A stretch of 64,000 bases of DNA. It comes from Paraburkholderia sp. PREW-6R. Its GTDB lineage: Bacteria > Pseudomonadota > Gammaproteobacteria > Burkholderiales > Burkholderiaceae. The notes below the pieces were generated by a model. The model saw only the letters and a list, made by a program, of their open reading frames with translations, ran no database searches and was not told the DNA's origin. Shown piece after piece: positions 10,114 to 19,301 of the stretch; positions within the stretch are counted from its first letter, which is position 1, and the number at the start of each line of letters is the position of its first letter. The position numbers and the translations under genes were made by a program. The stretch is taken from assembly GCF_039621805.1 (NCBI RefSeq), contig NZ_CP155073.1:2232001-2296000 (forward strand). Direction: 5' to 3'.

Positions 10114-10276
10114 GGTTCTGTGTACGTTCTGATCAGGTTAGGTCCACGTCCGGCAGGTGCTTTCGCGTGACTCGCCGCTCGTAGGACGACTCGGCAGGAT
10201 ACTGTCGGGGACGCTGTCGCGACACGCACTCCGTGCTGTGCCGCGCGCGATGCTTGCCGCGTTCGTACGCGCCGCT

Positions 10277-11290
10277 TCAAGCGAATTGACGCAGGAAACG
10301 CAGGTCGTTGTCGAAAAACAGACGCAAGTCCTGCACGCCATAACGCAACATGGTGAGACGTTCGAGACCGCTGCCGAACGCGAAACCAATGTAGCGCTCA
10401 GGGTCGAGGCCCATGTTGCGGATCACGGTAGGATGCACTTGCCCGGAGCCGGAAATCTCGAGCCACTTGCCTGCGTTCTTGCCCGTTTCGAACAGCATGT
10501 CGATCTCGGCCGACGGTTCGGTAAACGGAAAGTACGACGGACGGAAACGCACCTGAATGTCGTCGCGCTCGAAAAACTTCTTGAGGAAGTCGCTGTAGAC
10601 GCCCTTCAGATCCGCAAAGCTGATGTTCTCGTCGATCCACAGGCCTTCGACCTGATTGAACATCGGCGAGTGAGTGGCGTCGCTGTCCACACGATACGTG
10701 CGGCCCGGCACGATCACCTTGATAGGCGGCTTGTTGGTGCGCGCGTAGCGCACCTGCATCGGGCTCGTATGCGTGCGCAGCAGCAGCTGACGACCGTCGG
10801 CGTCTTTGCCGTCGACGTAAAAAGTGTCTTGCATTGAACGCGCCGGATGATTTTCCGGGCTGTTCAGCGAGGTGAAGTTGTACCAGTCGGTTTCAATCTC
10901 GGGACCGTCGGCCACATCGAATCCGATCGTACGGAAGATCTGCTCCACGCGCTCCCACGTGTGCATGACCGGATGCAGGCTCCCGGTGCCGGTGCCACGG
11001 CCGGGCAACGTCACGTCGATCGCTTCAGCCGCGAGCCGCTGGTTCAGCAACGCGTCGGCCAGCGCCTGACGACGGGCCGTCAATGCGGCTTCCACCTGTT
11101 GCTTGACGAGGTTGATCCGTGCGCCTTCGGTCTTGCGCGCCTCGGGATCGAGCTTGCCGAGGCCTTTCAGCAGCTCGGTCAGCGCACCCGATTTACCAAG
11201 AAAGCGGGCTTTCTCGTTCTCGAGGGTGGTGACGTCGGTGGCTTCTGCGAAGGCTTTTTGCGCGTCGGCGACAATCTGGTCCAGATCCAT
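10277..11290 (-). CDS. pheS: phenylalanyl-tRNA synthetase alpha subunit
   Basis: The 337-residue catalytic subunit of PheRS. An N-terminal coiled coil ([14 protein letters not shown] onward) is followed by the class II core. Motif 2 is [21 protein letters not shown] and motif 3 is [18 protein letters not shown]. The frame is open further upstream to 11422, but 11290 gives the standard family N-terminus; ATG codons at 11302 and 11299 are alternatives. It lies downstream of rplT, separated by a strong terminator hairpin, so it may depend on read-through or on its own promoter. Confidence 0.96.
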   Translation of the reverse strand: MDLDQIVADAQKAFAEATDVTTLENEKARFLGKSGALTELLKGLGKLDPEARKTEGARINLVKQQVEAALTARRQALADALLNQRLAAEAIDVTLPGRGTGTGSLHPVMHTWERVEQIFRTIGFDVADGPEIETDWYNFTSLNSPENHPARSMQDTFYVDGKDADGRQLLLRTHTSPMQVRYARTNKPPIKVIVPGRTYRVDSDATHSPMFNQVEGLWIDENISFADLKGVYSDFLKKFFERDDIQVRFRPSYFPFTEPSAEIDMLFETGKNAGKWLEISGSGQVHPTVIRNMGLDPERYIGFAFGSGLERLTMLRYGVQDLRLFFDNDLRFLRQFA

Positions 11291-11344
11291 TGATCCCATC
11301 ATTTCAACGTCAGTGTTCAATCGAAGCAAAAGGGTTCTACCAAC

Positions 11345-11376
11345 AAAAACGGGGCTCGGTGAGGAGCCCCGTTTTT
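11345..11376. terminator. rho-independent terminator between rplT and pheS
   Basis: A perfect 13-bp stem (AAAAACGGGGCTC pairing with GAGCCCCGTTTTT) around a 6-nt loop, with A and T runs making it functional in both directions. On the minus strand it follows the rplT stop by about 70 bp. It probably ends most infC-rpmI-rplT transcripts or attenuates pheST. I saw no Phe-rich leader peptide preceding it. Confidence 0.85.
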
Positions 11377-11447
11377 GCTGCAGCGTCACCGAGACAACCG
11401 GATGTTCGCTGCAACGAACCACGCAGTGTTAATTGCCAGAAGCGCAA

Positions 11448-11807
11448 TCAGGCTGCAACGGCGGCTTTCACCTGCTGAACGATCGCAGCAAAAGCAGCCT
11501 TGTCGAACACAGCCATGTCGGCCAGCACCTTGCGGTCGAGTTCGATCGAAGCCTTCTTCAGGCCGTTGATGAACACGCTGTACGTCATGTCGTGCTGACG
11601 CACCGCCGCGTTGATACGCGTGATCCACAATGCACGGAACACACGCTTCTTGTTGCGGCGATCGCGATAGGCGTATTGGCCTGCGCGCATGACCGCCTGC
11701 TTGGCGATGCGATAGACGTTATTGCGACGGCCGCGGTAACCCTTGGCCAGCTTGATGATCTTCTTGTGACGGGCCCGTGCGGTAACCCCACGTTTTACTC
11801 GAGGCAT
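11448..11807 (-). CDS. rplT: 50S ribosomal protein L20
   Basis: The 119-residue L20, with the typical basic N-terminal extension ([30 protein letters not shown]) that threads into 23S rRNA, and a globular C-terminal half. It is essential early in 50S assembly. In enterobacteria L20 also represses translation of its own rpmI-rplT message; the same gene order here makes this plausible but it is not demonstrated by sequence. It lies 29 bp downstream of rpmI. Confidence 0.98.
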
Positions 11808-11836
11808 GTTTCGCTCCTATGAGTGTCGGTTAAGGG

Positions 11837-12034
11837 TTAAGCGAACGGCAGCATTGCGCGTACGGAGTTCAGATCGGAATCATGAACTGCCGTCGAACCG
11901 CGCAGATGGCGTTTGTTCTTGGTGGTTTTCTTCGTCAGAATGTGGCGCTTGAAGGCTTGACCGCGCTTGACGGTACCGCCTGGACGCACCACGAAGCGCT
12001 TTGCAGCACTCTTCTTGGTCTTCATCTTCGGCAT
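11837..12034 (-). CDS. rpmI: 50S ribosomal protein L35
   Basis: The 65-residue L35 starting [14 protein letters not shown], highly basic and of normal length. GGAG lies 6 bp upstream of the ATG. The frame is open for 24 codons further upstream, but those do not match the family. It is the middle gene of infC-rpmI-rplT. Confidence 0.97.
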   Translation of the reverse strand: MPKMKTKKSAAKRFVVRPGGTVKRGQAFKRHILTKKTTKNKRHLRGSTAVHDSDLNSVRAMLPFA

Positions 12035-12165
12035 GACAACTCCATTATTTGATGGATATGGGTGTGCGGTCGGCCTGTTGGCCACTACCCGCCCTTCGAA
12101 ACCCACTCCACTTGGTATGCAGACTGCTAATACGATCGGCAGCCGCTTTTCGGAAAGCGACGCGC

Positions 12166-12171
12166 ATTATA
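12166..12171 (-). promoter_or_regulatory. possible -10 box upstream of rpmI
   Basis: TATAAT on the minus strand, about 132 bp upstream of the rpmI start, in the 244-bp infC-rpmI gap. No good -35 is visible at 16-18 bp. If it is used, the transcript would carry a leader of about 120 nt that could house L20 autoregulation. Confidence 0.35.
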
Positions 12172-12239
12172 CAGGCGACGCTCCGAAACCTGCTGGCGCA
12201 ACACCGGCGACCCGGCACCGCCCCTTCAATCTTCGGCAA

Positions 12240-12276
12240 CTGGAGCGCGCGCCACACGGCGCGCCGCTGCTCCAGC
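12240..12276 (-). other. strong hairpin directly after infC
   Basis: On the minus strand CTGGAGC and GCTCCAG, with the inner pair GGCGCGCC/GGCGCGC, form a stable stem-loop starting a few bases past the infC stop. No T-run follows, so it looks like an mRNA-stabilising or processing structure, not an intrinsic terminator. Confidence 0.5.
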
Positions 12277-12278
12277 TG

Positions 12279-12803
12279 TTACTTCTTTTTCTTCGGCGCG
12301 AGCACCATGATCATCTGGCGCCCTTCCATTTTCGGCATTTGCTCCACCTGACCGACTTCGTCGAGGTCCGTGCGCAGGCGCTCGAGCATGCGCATACCGA
12401 TTTCCTGGTGAGCCATCTCGCGGCCGCGGAAACGCAACGTGATTTTCGTCTTGTCGCCGTCTTCGAGGAAGCGGACGAGGTTGCGCAGCTTGACGTTGTA
12501 GTCGCCGTCGTCAGTGCCCGGCCGGAATTTGACTTCCTTGACCTGGATGACCTTCTGCTTGAGCTTGGCCTCGTGCTGCTTCTTCGCTTCCTGGTACTTG
12601 AACTTGCCGTAATCCATCAGTCGGCAAACCGGCGGGACCGCCTGGGGAGCGATTTCGACCAGATCCACGTCTTGCTGTTCCGACATTCGGAACGCATCAG
12701 CGAGTTTCACGATGCCGAGCGGTTCATTCTCGACGCCGACCAGACGCACCTCGGGTGCAGTAATTTCACCGTTGATGCGGTGCGCAGACTTATCAGTAGC
12801 GAT
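12279..12803 (-). CDS. infC: translation initiation factor IF-3 (ATC start codon)
   Basis: The 174-residue IF-3 with N-domain ([26 protein letters not shown]), linker and C-domain ([38 protein letters not shown]), ending in APKKKK. The first ATG/GTG/TTG in frame (GTG 12749) would remove conserved N-domain residues. The natural start is the ATC at 12803-12801, giving [16 protein letters not shown], with AGAGGA 8 bp upstream. A non-AUG start is the hallmark of infC: IF-3 rejects such codons and so represses its own synthesis; E. coli uses AUU. It lies 45 bp downstream of thrS. Confidence 0.95.
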   Translation of the reverse strand: MATDKSAHRINGEITAPEVRLVGVENEPLGIVKLADAFRMSEQQDVDLVEIAPQAVPPVCRLMDYGKFKYQEAKKQHEAKLKQKVIQVKEVKFRPGTDDGDYNVKLRNLVRFLEDGDKTKITLRFRGREMAHQEIGMRMLERLRTDLDEVGQVEQMPKMEGRQMIMVLAPKKKK

Positions 12804-12848
12804 GTTACGTTTCCTCTAAAAATTAAAAGAAGCCGGCTGCCAGGTGGC

Positions 12849-14756
12849 TTAATTGAACGACTGCACGTCTTCGCGCAGACGTTCAACGAAGGTGTCGAGC
12901 GGCATAACGCCCAGATCGACACCACCACGGGCACGCACGGCTACCGTTTTGGCTTCACGCTCTTTGTCGCCGACCACAAGCAGATACGGCACCTTTTCCA
13001 GCGTGTGCTCACGTATTTTATAGCTAATCTTCTCGTTGCGCAAATCGGCCTCTACTCTAACCCCTTGTTTTTGCAACGATTGGGCTAAAGACTGAGCGTA
13101 TTCGGACTGACTTTCGGCGATATTCATCACCACAACCTGCATCGGCGCGAGCCACGCAGGCATTGCACCGGCGTGGTGCTCGATCAGAATGCCGAGAAAG
13201 CGCTCCATTGATCCGACGATTGCCCGGTGCAGCATGATCGGCCGGCGGCGGCTGTTGTCCTCTGCGACGTACTCCGCGCCGAGCCGCTCCGGCAACACCA
13301 TATCGAGCTGCAACGTGCCGCATTGCCACGAGCGGCCAAGCGCGTCCTTGATGTGGTATTCGACCTTCGGACCGTAGAACGCGCCTTCGCCAGGCAGCTC
13401 TTCCCACGTCACGCCGCACGCCGTCAACGCTTCGCGCAGCCCCTGCTCCGCACGATCCCACGTCTCGTCCGTACCGGCGCGCGCATCCGGGCGCAACGAC
13501 AACTTGATATCGACATTCTCGAAGCCGAAGTCCTTGTACACGCTCATGGCCAGCGTGTTGAATGCGATCGACTCGCTGATAAACTGGTCTTCCGTGCAGA
13601 AAATATGCGCGTCGTCCTGTACGAAACCGCGCACGCGCATCAGACCGTGCAGCGCGCCAGACGACTCGTTACGGTGGCACGAGCCGAACTCCGCGTAACG
13701 CAGCGGCAGGTCGCGATACGAGCGCAAACCGTGATTGAACACCTGCACGTGCCCCGGGCAGTTCATCGGCTTGATCGCGTAGTCGCGCTTTTCCGACTCC
13801 GTCGTGAACATGTTTTCACGATAGTTCTGCCAATGGCCCGACGCTTCCCAGAGCGACCGGTCCATGATCATCGGGGTCTTGATTTCGAGGTATCCCGCAT
13901 CGTTCACGCGACGGCGCATGTACTGCTCGACCTGCTGCCACAACGTCCAGCCGCGCGGATGCCAGAACACCATGCCCGGCGACTCGTCCTGCATGTGGAA
14001 CAGGTCGAGCTGCTTGCCGAGCTTGCGGTGGTCGCGCTTCTCCGCTTCCTCGAGCATGTGCAGATACGCTTCCTGATCTTCTTTCTTCGTCCAGGCCGTG
14101 CCGTAGATGCGCTGCAACTGTTCGTTCTTCGAGTCGCCGCGCCAATAAGCGCCCGCAACCTTCATCAGCTTGAAGACCTTCAGCTTGCCCGTGGACGGCA
14201 CGTGCGGACCACGACACAGATCCGTGAAGCCGCCGTGCGAATAGAGCTTGATTTCGTCGGTGGACGGAATCGATTCGATGATCTCGGCCTTGTACTTCTC
14301 GCCAATGCTCTTGAAGTAGTCTACCGCTTCGTCGCGCGACACCACACGACGCGACACCGGCTCGTCTTTCTTCGCAAGTTCCTGCATGCGCTTTTCGATC
14401 TTCTCGAGATCTTCCGGCGTGAAGGGACGGTTGTACGCGAAGTCGTAGTAAAAGCCGTTATCGATCACCGGGCCGATCGTGACCTGCGCTTCCGGATACA
14501 GATCCTTCACCGCGTACGCGAGCAAGTGCGCTGCGGAGTGACGAATGATATCGAGACCGTCGGCGTCTTTCTCGGTGACGATAGCGAGTGCCACGTCGTG
14601 ATCGATCAACGCGGACGTATCCACCAGTTCGCCGTCGATCTTGCCGCCGAGCGCGGCCTTGGCGAGGCCCGGGCCGATGGAAGCCGCCACTTCAGCGACG
14701 GTCACCGGATGCTCGTACTGTCGAACAGAACCGTCAGGCAGACGTATCGAAACCAT
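12849..14756 (-). CDS. thrS: threonyl-tRNA synthetase
   Basis: The 635-residue ThrRS. It has an N-terminal TGS domain ([28 protein letters not shown]), the editing domain with its HSAAHLL motif (hydrolyses Ser-tRNA-Thr), the class II catalytic core with the zinc-binding KPMNCPGH, motif 2 [22 protein letters not shown], and a C-terminal anticodon-binding domain ([20 protein letters not shown]). The start is ATG 14756 with GGAG 7-8 bp upstream; the frame extends to 14816 without family similarity. Upstream lie an intrinsic terminator and a Thr-rich leader frame, described separately. Confidence 0.97.
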   Translation of the reverse strand: MVSIRLPDGSVRQYEHPVTVAEVAASIGPGLAKAALGGKIDGELVDTSALIDHDVALAIVTEKDADGLDIIRHSAAHLLAYAVKDLYPEAQVTIGPVIDNGFYYDFAYNRPFTPEDLEKIEKRMQELAKKDEPVSRRVVSRDEAVDYFKSIGEKYKAEIIESIPSTDEIKLYSHGGFTDLCRGPHVPSTGKLKVFKLMKVAGAYWRGDSKNEQLQRIYGTAWTKKEDQEAYLHMLEEAEKRDHRKLGKQLDLFHMQDESPGMVFWHPRGWTLWQQVEQYMRRRVNDAGYLEIKTPMIMDRSLWEASGHWQNYRENMFTTESEKRDYAIKPMNCPGHVQVFNHGLRSYRDLPLRYAEFGSCHRNESSGALHGLMRVRGFVQDDAHIFCTEDQFISESIAFNTLAMSVYKDFGFENVDIKLSLRPDARAGTDETWDRAEQGLREALTACGVTWEELPGEGAFYGPKVEYHIKDALGRSWQCGTLQLDMVLPERLGAEYVAEDNSRRRPIMLHRAIVGSMERFLGILIEHHAGAMPAWLAPMQVVVMNIAESQSEYAQSLAQSLQKQGVRVEADLRNEKISYKIREHTLEKVPYLLVVGDKEREAKTVAVRARGGVDLGVMPLDTFVERLREDVQSFN

Positions 14757-14821
14757 TGCGTTCTCCGTGGAGCCGACCCGCGGTGGCACGCGCGGCGGCA
14801 AGTTCAACCAGATCAAAAACC

Positions 14822-14856
14822 AAAAAAAATGCGGCCCCGCTTTCGAGGGGCCGCAT
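14822..14856 (-). terminator. intrinsic terminator in the thrS leader (candidate attenuator)
   Basis: On the minus strand a perfect 10-bp stem ATGCGGCCCC/GGGGCCGCAT closes an 8-nt loop and is followed by eight T residues. It ends 65 bp before the thrS start codon, downstream of a Thr-rich 14-codon leader. No evident promoter lies between it and thrS, so thrS transcription probably has to pass it. Confidence 0.8.
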
Positions 14857-14897
14857 TCACATATCTTGCAAACTACAGTGGCGAAAGTGGTCCTCGA

Positions 14898-14942
14898 CTA
14901 GCGTCGCTCCGAAGTGATTTCGGTCAACGTTCGCGGTGTCAT
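14898..14942 (-). CDS. candidate threonine-rich leader peptide of thrS
   Basis: A 14-codon frame reading MTPRTLTEITSERR then TAG on the minus strand. Four of its 14 residues are Thr and they use all four Thr codons. It ends 41 bp before the terminator that precedes thrS, the spacing seen in attenuators controlled by ribosome stalling. The ribosome site is weak (AAGG about 11 bp upstream). CTTTCG just after the leader can pair with CGAAAG in the terminator loop. That it is translated is inferred; chance remains possible for so short a frame. Confidence 0.45.
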   Translation of the reverse strand: MTPRTLTEITSERR

Positions 14943-15019
14943 AACCGTATTCGCCTTTTGCGCCAAAGGCGCTTACTGCGGTTTGCGAAACCCCGGCAGA
15001 ACCAGGATTTCATTTTCGT

Positions 15020-15096
15020 TGGTAGGCTCGATTGGACTCGAACCAACGACCCCCACCATGTCAAGGTGGTGCTCTAACCAGCTGAGCTACGAGCCT
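15020..15096 (-). tRNA. tRNA-Val (anticodon GAC)
   Basis: A 77-nt cloverleaf including an encoded CCA end. The acceptor arm is AGGCTCG/CGAGCCT with discriminator A. The D arm contains AGCTCAGCTGGTTAGAGC. The anticodon arm is CCACC-TTGACAT-GGTGG, which reads anticodon GAC, and the T arm contains GGTTCGAGTCC. It decodes GUC/GUU. It is followed by thrS on the same strand, with no T-run terminator immediately after it. Confidence 0.95.
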
Positions 15097-15107
15097 AGAG
15101 AAACGAG

Positions 15108-15136
15108 ATTATATGGAGCAGCGCACCGCTTGGCAA
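15108..15136 (-). promoter_or_regulatory. sigma-70 promoter of tRNA-Val
   Basis: On the minus strand TTGCCA and TATAAT are separated by exactly 17 bp, with the -10 ending 11 bp before the tRNA 5' end. This is one of the best promoters in the window and may also feed the thrS leader. Confidence 0.75.
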
Positions 15137-15247
15137 GTACTTTTATGAACCGACTTCAAAACCCCATGCTCACGTCAAACCACCGACGCGGCATCACGAC
15201 TACATCCAATAACATAGGCGCGATACAGCGACACGTGTCGAAGCACC

Positions 15248-17491
15248 TCAACTCTTTCGCAATGCTTTTACGACACCCGTGACCTCGCCGAGCAAAGTGC
15301 ACGCACGCTGAATCTGCGCCGCGCTCGACACCTCCACGGTGAACTGCATGAACGCCGCATTGCGACGCGTCTGCGTTTTCACGCCGATCACGTTCATCTT
15401 CTCGCGCGCAAACACCTCCGAGATATCGCGCAACAGTCCTTGCCGATCCGTGGCCTCGATGGAAAGATCGACCGGATACACGGACTGGCCGCGCCCGCTC
15501 ATCACGTCCGCCGACCACGCCGTTTGCAACACGCGCTCAGGCGAACGGTCGGCCATGCGCACGAACGTCGGACAGTCGCTGCGATGAATCGACATGCCCT
15601 TGCCACGCGTAACGAAGCCGCAGATATCGTCAGGTGGCGCGGGCCGGCAGCAGCGTGCCAGTTGAGTGAGCAATGCATCCACGCCGACCACGAGCACCCC
15701 GGTGGATGCGCCGCGCGCCACGCTCGCGCCACTGCTGCGCTTCTCGAACTGCTCGGGCGCTTCGACCACGGGCTCGGGCGGCGGCGCATCATGCAGTGCC
15801 TGTTCGACGAGTCGCAAGCTGAATTCTTCCTTGCCGACCACCGAGAACAGATCGTCCGTTGTCTTGAAACCCAGCTTCGCAGCCAGCTGATCGAGGTTGA
15901 CCGACGTCTTGCCCTCCCGTTGCAAGGTCTTTTCAACCATCGCACGGCCGCTTGCAATGTGCTCCTGCACTTCCACCGCGTTAAACCACGCGCGCACCTT
16001 CTGACGCCCACGTGAGCTCTGCAGATAGCCGAGTTGCGGGTTCAACCAGTCGCGCGAGGGGCCGCCCTCTTTCACTGCGACGATTTCGACCGTCTGCCCG
16101 TTCTGCAGTGGCGTGTTGAGCGGCACCATCGCGCCGTCCACGCGTGCGCCGCGGCAGCGATGCCCCAGTTCACTATGCAGGTGATAGGCGAAATCCACCG
16201 GGGTCGCGCCATGTGGCAACGGAATCACGCGGGCCTGCGGGGTCAGCACGTAGATGTGGTCGTCGTCGAGCGTGGCCTGGCGAAGCTGTTCCCACGGCTG
16301 CGCGGCGCGTTTCTCGCCGTGCTCGCCCTCCGAGACTTCGTCCTTCCAGGCAAGCAGTTGACGCAGCCACGCAATCTTCTCGTCGTACTTCTCGTTCGCG
16401 CTGAATTGCCCACCGTAGCCGCGCGTGCCCGCTTCCTTGTAGCGCCAGTGCGCAGCCACACCATACTCGGCGAACCGATGCATCTCCTGCGTGCGGATCT
16501 GGACTTCGAACGCGCGGCCGTCGTCGCCGATGACGACCGTATGCAGCGACTTATAACCATTCGGCTTGGGACGCGAAATGTAGTCGTCGAACTCTTTCGG
16601 CACCGGCTGCCACAGGTTGTGCACGATGCCGAGCACGGTATAGCAATCCTTGATGTCCGGCACGATCACACGAAACGCCCGTACGTCGTACAACTCGGCG
16701 AAGTCGAGCTCCTTGCCGTTCATCTTGCGCCAGATGCTATAGATATGCTTCGGACGTCCGCTCACCTCGGCGCGAATATTCGCCGCGGCCAGTTCCTGTT
16801 GCAGCCGCGCGATCGCTTTCGCCACGTAGCTTTCACGCTCTACGCGCTTCTCGTCGAGCAGCTTCGCAATACGCTTGTAGGTGACGGGCTCTTCGAAGCG
16901 GAGCGCAAGGTCTTCGAGTTCCCACTTCAGTTGCCAGATGCCGAGACGATTCGCGAGCGGCGCGTAAATATCCAGCGTTTCACGCGCCACGTCCGGCGAC
17001 GGCGTAATTTTCGCCGCCGCGTAATACCGCAGCGATTGCAGCCGCGATGCCAGCCGGATCAACACCACGCGAATATCCTGGGCAAACGCCAGCAACATCT
17101 TGCGCAGCGCTTCCACCTGCGCGCGGCGCGCGGCCTGGGCGTCGCGCCCGGCTTCCGGAATCGCGTTTTGCGCGGCGCGCAGGCTCACCGTGCCGAGGCG
17201 CAGCAGCTTGCGCACGTCGCCGACGAGTTGCGCGACCTCTTCGCCGAAGTTGTCGGCGATCACGCGTTCAGGGTCTTGCAGATGCGGCGTCAGCGCGAAC
17301 AGCGCCGCCGCGAGCACCGCCGCAGGATCGACGTTCAGCGTGCGCATGATCGATGCCGTGCCCGCCGCGTGATCCGCCAGCAACTCGCCCGACGACAGCC
17401 GCACCTCGCCCGCATGCTCGCGCACGAACGCCATCGCTTCGTCAAAGGATGGGAGGGGATGCGGCGTGCTCGAAACGATTTCGGTATTCAT
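15248..17491 (-). CDS. relA: RelA-type (p)ppGpp synthetase
   Basis: A 747-residue RelA/SpoT homologue. The N-terminal hydrolase-like domain lacks the HD catalytic motif (LADHAAGTAS and LFALTPHLQD where hydrolases have conserved His and HD). The synthetase domain (about residues 235-370) is intact with YDVRAFRVIV, EFDDY, RPKPNGYKSLHT and EYGVAAHWRY. EFDD is the EXDD motif of monofunctional RelA, whereas SpoT has RXKD. TGS (about 410-470) and C-terminal ACT (about 672-747) domains follow. It should make (p)ppGpp at stalled ribosomes when uncharged tRNA enters. It lies upstream of tRNA-Val on the same strand. No clear SD precedes ATG 17491. Confidence 0.95.
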   Translation of the reverse strand: MNTEIVSSTPHPLPSFDEAMAFVREHAGEVRLSSGELLADHAAGTASIMRTLNVDPAAVLAAALFALTPHLQDPERVIADNFGEEVAQLVGDVRKLLRLGTVSLRAAQNAIPEAGRDAQAARRAQVEALRKMLLAFAQDIRVVLIRLASRLQSLRYYAAAKITPSPDVARETLDIYAPLANRLGIWQLKWELEDLALRFEEPVTYKRIAKLLDEKRVERESYVAKAIARLQQELAAANIRAEVSGRPKHIYSIWRKMNGKELDFAELYDVRAFRVIVPDIKDCYTVLGIVHNLWQPVPKEFDDYISRPKPNGYKSLHTVVIGDDGRAFEVQIRTQEMHRFAEYGVAAHWRYKEAGTRGYGGQFSANEKYDEKIAWLRQLLAWKDEVSEGEHGEKRAAQPWEQLRQATLDDDHIYVLTPQARVIPLPHGATPVDFAYHLHSELGHRCRGARVDGAMVPLNTPLQNGQTVEIVAVKEGGPSRDWLNPQLGYLQSSRGRQKVRAWFNAVEVQEHIASGRAMVEKTLQREGKTSVNLDQLAAKLGFKTTDDLFSVVGKEEFSLRLVEQALHDAPPPEPVVEAPEQFEKRSSGASVARGASTGVLVVGVDALLTQLARCCRPAPPDDICGFVTRGKGMSIHRSDCPTFVRMADRSPERVLQTAWSADVMSGRGQSVYPVDLSIEATDRQGLLRDISEVFAREKMNVIGVKTQTRRNAAFMQFTVEVSSAAQIQRACTLLGEVTGVVKALRKS

Positions 17492-17566
17492 GGTGCGACG
17501 GCCGAGCGGGCCAGACGGATCAACGGAATCTCAACGACGATTCTGCAACGAATGCAAACGGCGGTC

Positions 17567-17920
17567 TCAGTCGCGCTGCGCTGCGACCACGACCACTTCG
17601 ACCAGGCACTTCGGGTTCGCAAGCTTCGCTTCGACAGTAGCGCGCGGCGGCGTTGCCCCTTGAGCAACCCACTCGTCCCACACCGCATTCATGACGTCGA
17701 AATGCGCGAGGTCAGCGATATAGATCTGCACGGACAGCAGGTGCGACTTGTCGCTGTTCACTTCAGCGAGCAGCCGGTCGATGTGGCCGAGCACTTCGCG
17801 CATCTGGCCGGCAATGTCCTGATCCGTTTCTTCGGCGATCTGGCCCGCGAGATACACGGTGCCGTTGTGCACGGCCGTTTCCGAGAGGCGCTTGCCGACA
17901 TGATGACGAATGACTGCCAT
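17567..17920 (-). CDS. RidA/YjgF family protein
   Basis: A 117-residue RidA-fold protein; family members hydrolyse reactive enamine/imine intermediates to ketoacids and ammonia. The VYLAGQIAEETDQDIAGQMREVLGHIDRLLAE region and the C-terminal RATVEAKLANPKCLVEVVVVAA (with the conserved Arg before the TVE strand) fit the family. AGGA lies 5-6 bp upstream of the ATG. It is placed upstream of relA with a 75-bp gap. This subgroup lacks the exact RidA signature, so the name is kept general. Confidence 0.88.
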   Translation of the reverse strand: MAVIRHHVGKRLSETAVHNGTVYLAGQIAEETDQDIAGQMREVLGHIDRLLAEVNSDKSHLLSVQIYIADLAHFDVMNAVWDEWVAQGATPPRATVEAKLANPKCLVEVVVVAAQRD

Positions 17921-18013
17921 GAAGAATCCTGAGTGAATTGAAAGTTAATCGAAGAAGCATTTGCATGGCGCCCTCCCAGCAACATGGAGCGAATCGCCGC
18001 GCCGAACTGCACA

Positions 18014-18943
18014 TTATGACGCCTCGGGCGCCGCTCCAATGAAGAACTGCGTCGCGATCCGGATCTGATCTGGCGACAGAAAAGCGGGCGCGTGCCCGAC
18101 ACCCGCAATTTCAACGCTCGAAACGGCGTGGCCGGTCTCCACCATTTTCGCAACGGTTTCGCGCGACAGCAGATCTGACTGCTCGCCGCGCACCACCAGG
18201 ACCGGACCCTGAAACGACGCGAGCGAATGCCACAGCGCCGCCTCGCCAAGCTTCGCCGCTTCTTCGCTAACGGCACCAAAAGGTTGGGCGATTCGTGGGT
18301 CGTAGCGAAACACCCATTCGCCTCCTTCTTCACGCAAAAGCGGTGTGTTGATCTCGCGCCATTCTTCGCCCGTGAGCGGCCCGAAGGTCCGTGCAAGGAA
18401 GGCCGCGTAGTCGATACCCTGACGCAGCGATTCAAAACGCACCGGCTTGCCGAGGTAGTCCCCGATACGCTGCACCGCGCCCGGCTCCAGATGCGGGCCG
18501 ACGTCGTTCAACAGCAGCTTGCGGATCGGCGTTTCCGGCAGACCGGCCAGACCGAGCCCGATCAGGCCGCCCATCGACGTGCCGAACCAGTCCACCGTTT
18601 CCACATTCAGACGCGCGATCAGCGTGACCATGTCCGACACGTACTGCGGCACCGTGTATAAGTTGGGGTTCGCGAGCCACGATGACAAGCCCCGCCCGAC
18701 CACGTCCGGGCACACCACGCGATAGGTGCCGGCAAATTGCGCGGCGAGACGGTCGAAGTCGCGCCCCGAGCGCGTCAGCCCGTGCACACACAGCAGCACA
18801 CGGGGATTGGCCGGATCGCCCCATTCGGTGTATGCGACGCGGTGCAGACCCGCCGCGCTTGCACACTGCACGTAACGCTGACGCGGCGCCGACTGGGCGG
18901 CCGCAGAAGAGGACGTGGCGGACATGCCGGACGTTGAGGTCAT
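18014..18943 (-). CDS. alpha/beta hydrolase
   Basis: A 309-residue alpha/beta hydrolase. After a Ser/Ala-rich N-terminal tail of about 25 residues the core begins VQCASAAGLHRVAYTEWGDP. LCVHGLTRSGRDFD is the oxyanion strand loop, GTSMGG carries the nucleophile Ser, and VGHAPAFLSPDQ carries the catalytic His. The start at 18943 is supported by AAGGAA 6 bp upstream; the frame is open to 19108 without family similarity. The substrate is unknown. It lies 70 bp downstream of the scoAB terminator side and 93 bp upstream of the RidA gene, on the same strand. Confidence 0.85.
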   Translation of the reverse strand: MTSTSGMSATSSSAAAQSAPRQRYVQCASAAGLHRVAYTEWGDPANPRVLLCVHGLTRSGRDFDRLAAQFAGTYRVVCPDVVGRGLSSWLANPNLYTVPQYVSDMVTLIARLNVETVDWFGTSMGGLIGLGLAGLPETPIRKLLLNDVGPHLEPGAVQRIGDYLGKPVRFESLRQGIDYAAFLARTFGPLTGEEWREINTPLLREEGGEWVFRYDPRIAQPFGAVSEEAAKLGEAALWHSLASFQGPVLVVRGEQSDLLSRETVAKMVETGHAVSSVEIAGVGHAPAFLSPDQIRIATQFFIGAAPEAS

Positions 18944-19136
18944 CTGGGTTCCTTGCGAAAAGCGCTGCGGATTCGGCGTAGGCGCCGCAAGTTCAGCGGG
19001 CATCCAATCTTCGAACGATTGTAAACCGCTTTGCCGCGCGACAAGGATAGGCCAGATGGCATAGGACAGATCCAAGGCCGACCGAGCGGCGACGACAAGC
19101 CACGACAACTTCGACCGTACGCACCGTTGAATGAAA

Positions 19137-19164
19137 AACGGGCGAGACTTACGCCTCGCCCGTT
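19137..19164 (-). terminator. intrinsic terminator of scoAB
   Basis: On the minus strand a 10-bp stem AACGGGCGAG/CTCGCCCGTT with an 8-nt loop is followed by a TTTTT tail (19134-19138). It lies about 140 bp past the scoB stop; the rest of the 18944-19301 gap shows no gene. Confidence 0.8.
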
Positions 19165-19301
19165 CGTGCTACCCGTACCTGACCACCCAGCCGCGCACTG
19201 CCGCGCTCCCGCCTCAAGCCGCGTGCTGCGCGGCGGACGCTACACGGAGCACCAGACGCGCAATACCCGACCTGAGACTGACTCGGCGTTACACCATCGA
19301 A

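Noticed and set aside
10114..11447. Phe-codon leader peptide attenuating pheST
   Set aside because: The rplT-pheS gap has a terminator hairpin but the frames before it contain at most one or two Phe codons.
13227..15077. 616-codon plus-strand frame opposite thrS
   Set aside because: Antisense shadow of a certain gene that also runs through the thrS leader and into a tRNA gene.
16034..17932. 632-codon plus-strand frame opposite relA and ridA
   Set aside because: It spans two well-supported genes on the other strand and has no domain signature.
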